From Patescibacteria group bacterium (GTDB lineage Bacteria > Patescibacteriota > Microgenomatia > UBA1406 > GWC2-37-13), in assembly GCA_025057905.1 (NCBI GenBank), contig JANWUX010000001.1:270155-334154 (forward strand): a DNA stretch of 64,000 nt, written 5' to 3'. The notes beneath the pieces were generated by a model. It searched no databases. It saw only the letters and a list, made by a program, of their open reading frames with translations, and was not told the DNA's origin. This document shows, one piece after another, positions 59,246 to 64,000 of the stretch. Made by a program: the position numbers and the translations under genes. Positions within the stretch are counted from its first letter, which is position 1. The number at the start of each line of letters is the position of its first letter.

Positions 59246-59648
59246 TTTCCACCACTTTATTCACCTTCTCTTTTGACCTAACAGAGTAGATATTTTTTGT
59301 CTTAAGAATACTTGGAAGTGAATCCTGGCCAACTACTTGATTATCTTTCAGCCAGTAAATTTTTAGATCAAGATAGGTATCCTTGTTCCAGAAAACCCGG
59401 TAATCATAGTCAGGGAAAATAAAAATCATTCCATCAGCGCCTTTTAAGTCCTCTTTTTTTTTATAGTTCATCAGACCTTTCTGCCATTGTTCAGGAGTAG
59501 CTGCCGTCAAAAGTCGATAAACCCGGCCATCGATTTTTAAATAGTAAAAATTCTCTCTTTTTAATCTCTGATCAAAAAATAAAAAAACTCCTACCAAGGT
59601 TACTATGATAATAACAACCACCAAAAAAACAAAACGGCACTTTGTCAT
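59229..59648 (-). CDS. DUF192 membrane-anchored protein
   Basis: TPEQWQKGLMNYK...GMIFIFPDYDYRVFWNKDTYLDLKIYWL. Confidence 0.85.
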   Translation of the reverse strand: MTKCRFVFLVVVIIIVTLVGVFLFFDQRLKRENFYYLKIDGRVYRLLTAATPEQWQKGLMNYKKKEDLKGADGMIFIFPDYDYRVFWNKDTYLDLKIYWLKDNQVVGQDSLPSILKTKNIYSVRSKEKVNKVVEIIESD

Positions 59649-59676
59649 CTAAATTTGATAAAATTTTAAATTATCT

Positions 59677-59751
59677 CGGAGCGTAGTTCAGATGGTTTAG
59701 AACGTGCGCTTTGGGAGCGCAAGGTCGTGGGTTCAAGTCCCACCGCTCCGA
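59677..59751 (+). tRNA. tRNA-Pro (UGG)
   Basis: Cloverleaf: CGGAGCG/CGCTCCG, anticodon loop TTTGGGA, GGTTCAAGTCC T arm. Confidence 0.94.
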
Positions 59752-60392
59752 CTGAAAGGTTGGACAAGCTCTAAAAGTTTTTTTTTGGGATTTTTAGCCT
59801 TGACAAAAGCTGAAGAGAGAATGACGCCACTTGCTCCAAGTAATAAAGCCGCCGCGACGTCTTTACTCCTTGTTATTCCAGCTCCAATAATTAGTGGCCG
59901 ATGAATCTTTTTAACTAAAAACCTTATCGTATCTTTCTCCTGGTCAATCATCGGCATTCCAGAGGCAATGAACTCTTCTTTCTCATAACCAAGATAATCA
60001 GGTTGATACCCGTCAACTCGAATCGCTAAAATAGGTGTGTCAGTCAAAACTAGCGTTCTCAATGAATACTCTTTGGCTTTCTCGATTGTTTTCTTAATCT
60101 CAAGTTTGGAAAGTTTGTGCTCCGAATGATTAATCACGACTCCTTCAGCGCCAGCTTGTTTAACTGAATAAGGCGAGAGCCAACCAAAGTGCCTCCCTGG
60201 ATCAATTGGATCGATGTGCTGAGCCCAGACTATAAGACCTAGTTCTCTTTTGATTCGATAAATATCAGTTGCCTGAGCCACAGGAATAACCTTCACTTTT
60301 GTTTTTTCGATTATTTCTTTCACTCCTGAGAGAAGTTTTATTGCCTCGTCACCAGTAGCTTCCTTGTAGGTTTTTAAAGACAGAAAAATCAT
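59733..60392 (-). CDS. tpiA: Archaeal-type triosephosphate isomerase
   Basis: FLSLKTYKEATG, AQHIDPIDPGRHFG, VINHSEHK, GAGITRSKDVAAALLLGASGVILSSAFVKAKNP. Confidence 0.85.
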   Translation of the reverse strand: MIFLSLKTYKEATGDEAIKLLSGVKEIIEKTKVKVIPVAQATDIYRIKRELGLIVWAQHIDPIDPGRHFGWLSPYSVKQAGAEGVVINHSEHKLSKLEIKKTIEKAKEYSLRTLVLTDTPILAIRVDGYQPDYLGYEKEEFIASGMPMIDQEKDTIRFLVKKIHRPLIIGAGITRSKDVAAALLLGASGVILSSAFVKAKNPKKKLLELVQPFSRSGGT

Positions 60393-60415
60393 AAGATTGA
60401 AACTCCGATTAGCGT

Positions 60416-60961
60416 TTATTCTCGACAACAGTCAATAGCTTTCTTGACGATCTGTCCAAGCTTCTCAAAGATAGAAATCTTTTTTTCTTTTTTTTCTTTT
60501 TTGTCTAAAAAAATAATTGACTCCTCATCTTTTTCTTTTCTTTTGAAATTAACTAAATTAATCATCTTTAGATTTATTCCCCAAAACAAACTGTAAAGTG
60601 AATAAGCTTTGTTAAAAAAATCCAACGCCATCTCTCTTTTATTGTTGCTGAGATATTTTGTCCCCACTTCAATCAATCTCATTGATGAGGCAAGAAGATG
60701 TTTTGAGATACACCAATTTTCTCCCTCGGAATTTTTGACCAGTCTTCTTAAAAGAACTTTTCTTATCTCTCTAATTTGATTTAGAAGATCAAGATAAACT
60801 TCTTTTTTAGTTTTGGCATAAGTGAAGAAAAAGTGTTCTTCAAGAGAAATAAGATTCATAACGGCCAAGGACAAGTCTTCGTCGGAAGATAGATCAAGAT
60901 TATTCTCTTTCTCTAATCTTTTTATCTTCTCTAAAAATTCGTTAATTTCATTATCACTCAT
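60416..60961 (-). CDS. Hypothetical helical protein ending in ...DCCRE
   Basis: Operon position; 4-nt overlap with upstream gene. Confidence 0.5.
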   Translation of the reverse strand: MSDNEINEFLEKIKRLEKENNLDLSSDEDLSLAVMNLISLEEHFFFTYAKTKKEVYLDLLNQIREIRKVLLRRLVKNSEGENWCISKHLLASSMRLIEVGTKYLSNNKREMALDFFNKAYSLYSLFWGINLKMINLVNFKRKEKDEESIIFLDKKEKKEKKISIFEKLGQIVKKAIDCCRE

Positions 60962-61494
60962 ATGATAAAAAATAAAAATAAACTAATAACTGAGATAAAT
61001 AAAACTGGAACTATCACCTTCTGATAGTAAAAGAGAGGCTTTTGATGATTAAGTTTTCGAATTAGTTTATCGGTAATCACTCCAAAAGTGAAAGTAACTA
61101 AGCCAAGAATAGTTCCAAAAATTATTTTGTCGATCCCTAAGAATTTATTTTCTAAAACACTCGCTCTTTTATTAATGATTAAAAACGGAATTGTCGATAA
61201 CAAGAAAGTAAAAAAGGAAAAAAACTCTCTAAAAAACGGCCTGAGAAACTTCTTTTTCGCCATCCATTGAGAAAACCAAAAACTCAACGAAGCGACTAAA
61301 CCACCAAGCCAGATTCCGGTAATCAAATCATCAACTCCAAAAATTCTTGCCAGCTGGAATCCTGATCCAACAGCAAGCGTACAGATTGGACAAACGGCCA
61401 TTGAATATTTAAGCTTTGGTAAAGAAAACATAAAAAAAATTAGTAAAAAAAAGCCTAGCAAGAAGAGTTTTAATCTTTCTATCAAAGAGATCAT
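60958..61494 (-). CDS. Membrane protein with N-terminal CPIC motif
   Basis: 'AVCPICTLAVGSGFQLARIFGVDDLITGIWLGG'; several TM. Confidence 0.6.
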   Translation of the reverse strand: MISLIERLKLFLLGFFLLIFFMFSLPKLKYSMAVCPICTLAVGSGFQLARIFGVDDLITGIWLGGLVASLSFWFSQWMAKKKFLRPFFREFFSFFTFLLSTIPFLIINKRASVLENKFLGIDKIIFGTILGLVTFTFGVITDKLIRKLNHQKPLFYYQKVIVPVLFISVISLFLFFII

Positions 61495-61497
61495 GTT

Positions 61498-61926
61498 TTA
61501 TCTTGTTTTTGTCGGTTTAGGGGTCAAGTTTTGAAGTTTAACTTCTATCTCCTTAATAACTTGAGGTGTACCAATAAAACATTGACCATTAATATAAAGA
61601 AAAGGGACACCAATTGATGATTGATTGAGGCCACAGTTTCGGGCAACTCGAATTAATTCTTCTGCATTAGCTCGATTCCGCCAAACTTCTTTTTTTTCAA
61701 GGTTAATTTTTTTTTCTATATTGTTTTTTGCTAACCACTCTTCAACGTCTCGACAATGAGGGCAACCTTCACCGTAGTAGTAAATGATTTTTTCTTTTGA
61801 AGGCAATTCTACTTGAGTTAGTTTTTGATTATTCTTCTGAGATGAATTTATCAGAATGTAAGCGAAAATTATAATGATCAAAGACAAAACTAAAAGCGTC
61901 AGAAATAGTCTTTTTTCCATAATCAA
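61498..61926 (-). CDS. Membrane-anchored thioredoxin-like protein
   Basis: IIYYYGEGCPHCRDVEEWLAKNN, CxxC and later cis-Pro region GVPFLYINGQ. Confidence 0.85.
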   Translation of the reverse strand: MIMEKRLFLTLLVLSLIIIIFAYILINSSQKNNQKLTQVELPSKEKIIYYYGEGCPHCRDVEEWLAKNNIEKKINLEKKEVWRNRANAEELIRVARNCGLNQSSIGVPFLYINGQCFIGTPQVIKEIEVKLQNLTPKPTKTR

Positions 61927-62480
61927 GAAAATTTTCGTTCAAAACTCCTTATTCTTTTTTGAGAAAGAAGAGAAAAAAATGAGGTAAGGATTATCAAAAA
62001 AAAGGCAGTCATAGCCATGAAAGGAATTGAAATAAAACCAAAGTCAAAACTCATTGGAAAAAAACAACTCTCTTGAGAATTTACTAGACCACAACTAATT
62101 TTTTCAAATATTCCAATTTGGGCCAGGTAATGAAAAAGAGCAATCAAAAAGCCAATTAATGAAAGAAAAAAGTGATAATAATAACCTTTATCATCATTAG
62201 TAATGATGGCTAAAAAGCTAATTAAGGTTTGAGGGTACATAAAAACTCTTTGATACCAACAAATATGGCAAACAGGCCACTTTAAAACCTCAGAAAAAGA
62301 AAGACTACCAAATAAGGCTAAGAAACTTGTTAAAAATATAAACTGATAGCCAAATTTTTTAAATACATCAAGAAGGCTCTTTCTCGTTCTTCTAAACAAC
62401 AAGAGTAAGATAAACGCCCCCAAGATCAAAAGAGCAATAAGATTAAGGTAAACAAAAAAAGGATAAATTAATTTTTCCAC
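61923..62480 (-). CDS. dsbB: Disulfide bond formation protein DsbB
   Basis: KWPVCHICWYQRVFMYPQ; second Cys pair; four TM. Confidence 0.9.
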   Translation of the reverse strand: MEKLIYPFFVYLNLIALLILGAFILLLLFRRTRKSLLDVFKKFGYQFIFLTSFLALFGSLSFSEVLKWPVCHICWYQRVFMYPQTLISFLAIITNDDKGYYYHFFLSLIGFLIALFHYLAQIGIFEKISCGLVNSQESCFFPMSFDFGFISIPFMAMTAFFLIILTSFFSLLSQKRIRSFERKFS

Positions 62481-62652
62481 AAATTATTCTTTATGGCTAA
62501 TTTTAATCTCTGTCTTTTCTCAAAATTTCTATAAAAAAGTCTTCTCTATTTTTCCTCTTGGAAGGTTAAAGTTAAAAACATGCCTTGTTTTTAAAACAAA
62601 TTATAAACAAAATAACACTTGTCTTTAGGTCAAAATTAATTAGTCATTTGAT

Positions 62653-63645
62653 TTAAACCAAGTTTATTGGAGAATGGTTTAAAAAGGCTTGAATATTTTC
62701 AATAGTAGTCTTTGTGATTCTTTCTAAGGCCTCCTTGGTGTTAAAGGCATTATGAGGAGTTATGATTACTTTGGGGTGATTGACCAAGACATGATTTAAG
62801 ACGATAGTTTTTAGATCCACATCTTTTCGGTATATCTTTGTTAGAATTTCTGTCTCTTCAGCAAGGTCTTTTTCCTCCTCTAGAACATCAAGACCAACTC
62901 CCTCGAGAATTCCTTTTTCTAGTCCAAGAAGTATAGCCTCAGTGTCAACGATCGAACCTCGAGCGGTGTTAATGAGATAAGCACCTTTTTTAAATTTTAA
63001 AATGTTATTTTTATTTATAAAATGATGAGTTTCTGGATTATAGGGAAGATGAAGAGAGACAATGTCACTTTGTGAAATTAATGTTTGTAGATCGACATAG
63101 TCAAAATTATATTTCTCTCTTAATTCCTGCCTGTGAGTTCGGCTGAATACCAAAATTTTCATCCTAAACCCAAGGGCAATCTTTAGCACCTCAAGGCCAA
63201 TTTTTCCAAGACCAACAATTCCAAGAGTTTTGCCATATAAATCAATCCCTCTTATATTATCATGATTGAAATCAAAATGCTTTGCCTGATTGATTGATTG
63301 ATAGATCTTCCTAGTCAAAGCTAAAATTAAAGCAAAAGTGTGCTCAGCCACGGTTCGTGATCCATATTCAGGTACATTACTCACTTTGATACCCCTCTCT
63401 CGACAGTAGTTAACATCAATATGGTCATAACCAGTTGAACGAGTCGTGATAAATTTCAAATTTGGCATTTTCTCGAGAACATTTTTATCCAATTGAGAGT
63501 AAACAAAAGAAGAGATTATTTCTGAAGCTTGATAGTAAGAGACATTTTCTAAACCTATTTTTTCCTCAGTAAGATGTGCTTCGGGAAAATTTTTAGTTAG
63601 TGACTCTTTCTCCCATGAAGCAACCTCAAAAAAGATTATTTTCAT
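62653..63645 (-). CDS. D-lactate / D-2-hydroxyacid dehydrogenase
   Basis: ITTRSTGYDHID, LGIVGLGKIGLEVLKIALGF, LINTARGSIVDT, ITPHNAF. Confidence 0.93.
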   Translation of the reverse strand: MKIIFFEVASWEKESLTKNFPEAHLTEEKIGLENVSYYQASEIISSFVYSQLDKNVLEKMPNLKFITTRSTGYDHIDVNYCRERGIKVSNVPEYGSRTVAEHTFALILALTRKIYQSINQAKHFDFNHDNIRGIDLYGKTLGIVGLGKIGLEVLKIALGFRMKILVFSRTHRQELREKYNFDYVDLQTLISQSDIVSLHLPYNPETHHFINKNNILKFKKGAYLINTARGSIVDTEAILLGLEKGILEGVGLDVLEEEKDLAEETEILTKIYRKDVDLKTIVLNHVLVNHPKVIITPHNAFNTKEALERITKTTIENIQAFLNHSPINLV

Positions 63646-63670
63646 TGATTCTCTTTTTATATTTATTTTA

Positions 63671-64000
63671 CTAATAATACCCAAAACGCTTTTTGTAAAA
63701 AACTTTAACCATCTGAGCCAAAGTGATGTAACTCAATAAAATCAAAATGAGAATTGGCCAGTAAGACAAAGGCAATTTAGCAAACCCAAAGAAACTTGCA
63801 AAGGGAGAATTAACGAGAAAAACACCTAAACTAACGACAAAAATTGTCATTAAGGTTAATGGTAAACTAGCCCTTGTTTGAATAAATGGAATTTTATCAC
63901 TTCTGATCACATGGACAATCAATGTTTGAGTTGCAAGTGATTCAATAAACCATCCAGTTTGAAACATCGCCTGATTTGACCAAGTGTTGAAAACATAAAG
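63671..64000 (-). CDS. Mg2+/cation-translocating P-type ATPase, C-terminal fragment (truncated by window end)
   Basis: LYVFNTWSNQAMFQTGWFIESLATQTLIVHVIRSDKIPFIQ..., MgtA-like C-terminal TM domain, frame open past window. Confidence 0.85.
   Translation of the reverse strand, partial: LYVFNTWSNQAMFQTGWFIESLATQTLIVHVIRSDKIPFIQTRASLPLTLMTIFVVSLGVFLVNSPFASFFGFAKLPLSYWPILILILLSYITLAQMVKVFYKKRFGYY

Noticed and set aside
59733-60392. Triosephosphate isomerase that lost its catalytic Glu (first read as YEP to YQP)
   Set aside because: Better alignment is VEPPELIGTG to YEKEEFIASG, which keeps the Glu; only loop residues and the Asn of the N-x-K motif differ.
1-64000. CRISPR arrays, IS elements, prophage or large tandem repeats
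   Set aside because: No regularly spaced repeats, transposase, integrase or phage proteins found by reading.

Overview
AT-rich, gene-dense 64 kb of a bacterial chromosome. Gene content and style (small proteins, T4SS-pilin-like proteins, archaeal-type UMP kinase, TIM and ATP-dependent DNA ligase, reduced spacers) suggest a Patescibacteria/CPR lineage; this is inference, no 16S is present. Mostly housekeeping: ftsX, rpoB-rpoC-rpsL-rpsG-fusA, recF, two Clp ATPases, rpmH-yidC, valS, gltX, trmD, pth-rsmI-yidD, a fba/glpX-gap-pgk glycolytic block, tpi, ATP-dependent DNA ligase, Fic, era, Gld-type ABC transporter, SOD, a DsbB/thioredoxin operon, 5S rRNA and four tRNAs (Gln, Gly, Lys, Pro). No CRISPR array, intact transposon or prophage was seen. 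Most notable observations: (1) a 15-bp palindrome CATAATCAGATTATG between divergent clpC and a C39-like gene, in which each gene's start codon lies inside the other gene's apparent -10 hexamer and both predicted transcripts are leaderless; (2) symmetric -10 cores (ATTATATAAT/ATTATAAT) at four other divergent junctions, plus more -10-to-ATG spacings predicting leaderless mRNAs; (3) a lamin-tail ORF kept in one frame across three stop codons, the first at an expected Trp; (4) a UMP kinase-methyltransferase fusion; (5) a ClpC with a Q/N-rich N-terminal extension and a C-terminal zinc ribbon; (6) substitutions next to RNA polymerase catalytic motifs; (7) CDS/tRNA overlaps and a 32-nt rpoC/rpsL overlap; (8) rpmH-yidC without rnpA. 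All promoter, leaderless and regulatory claims are sequence inference only.
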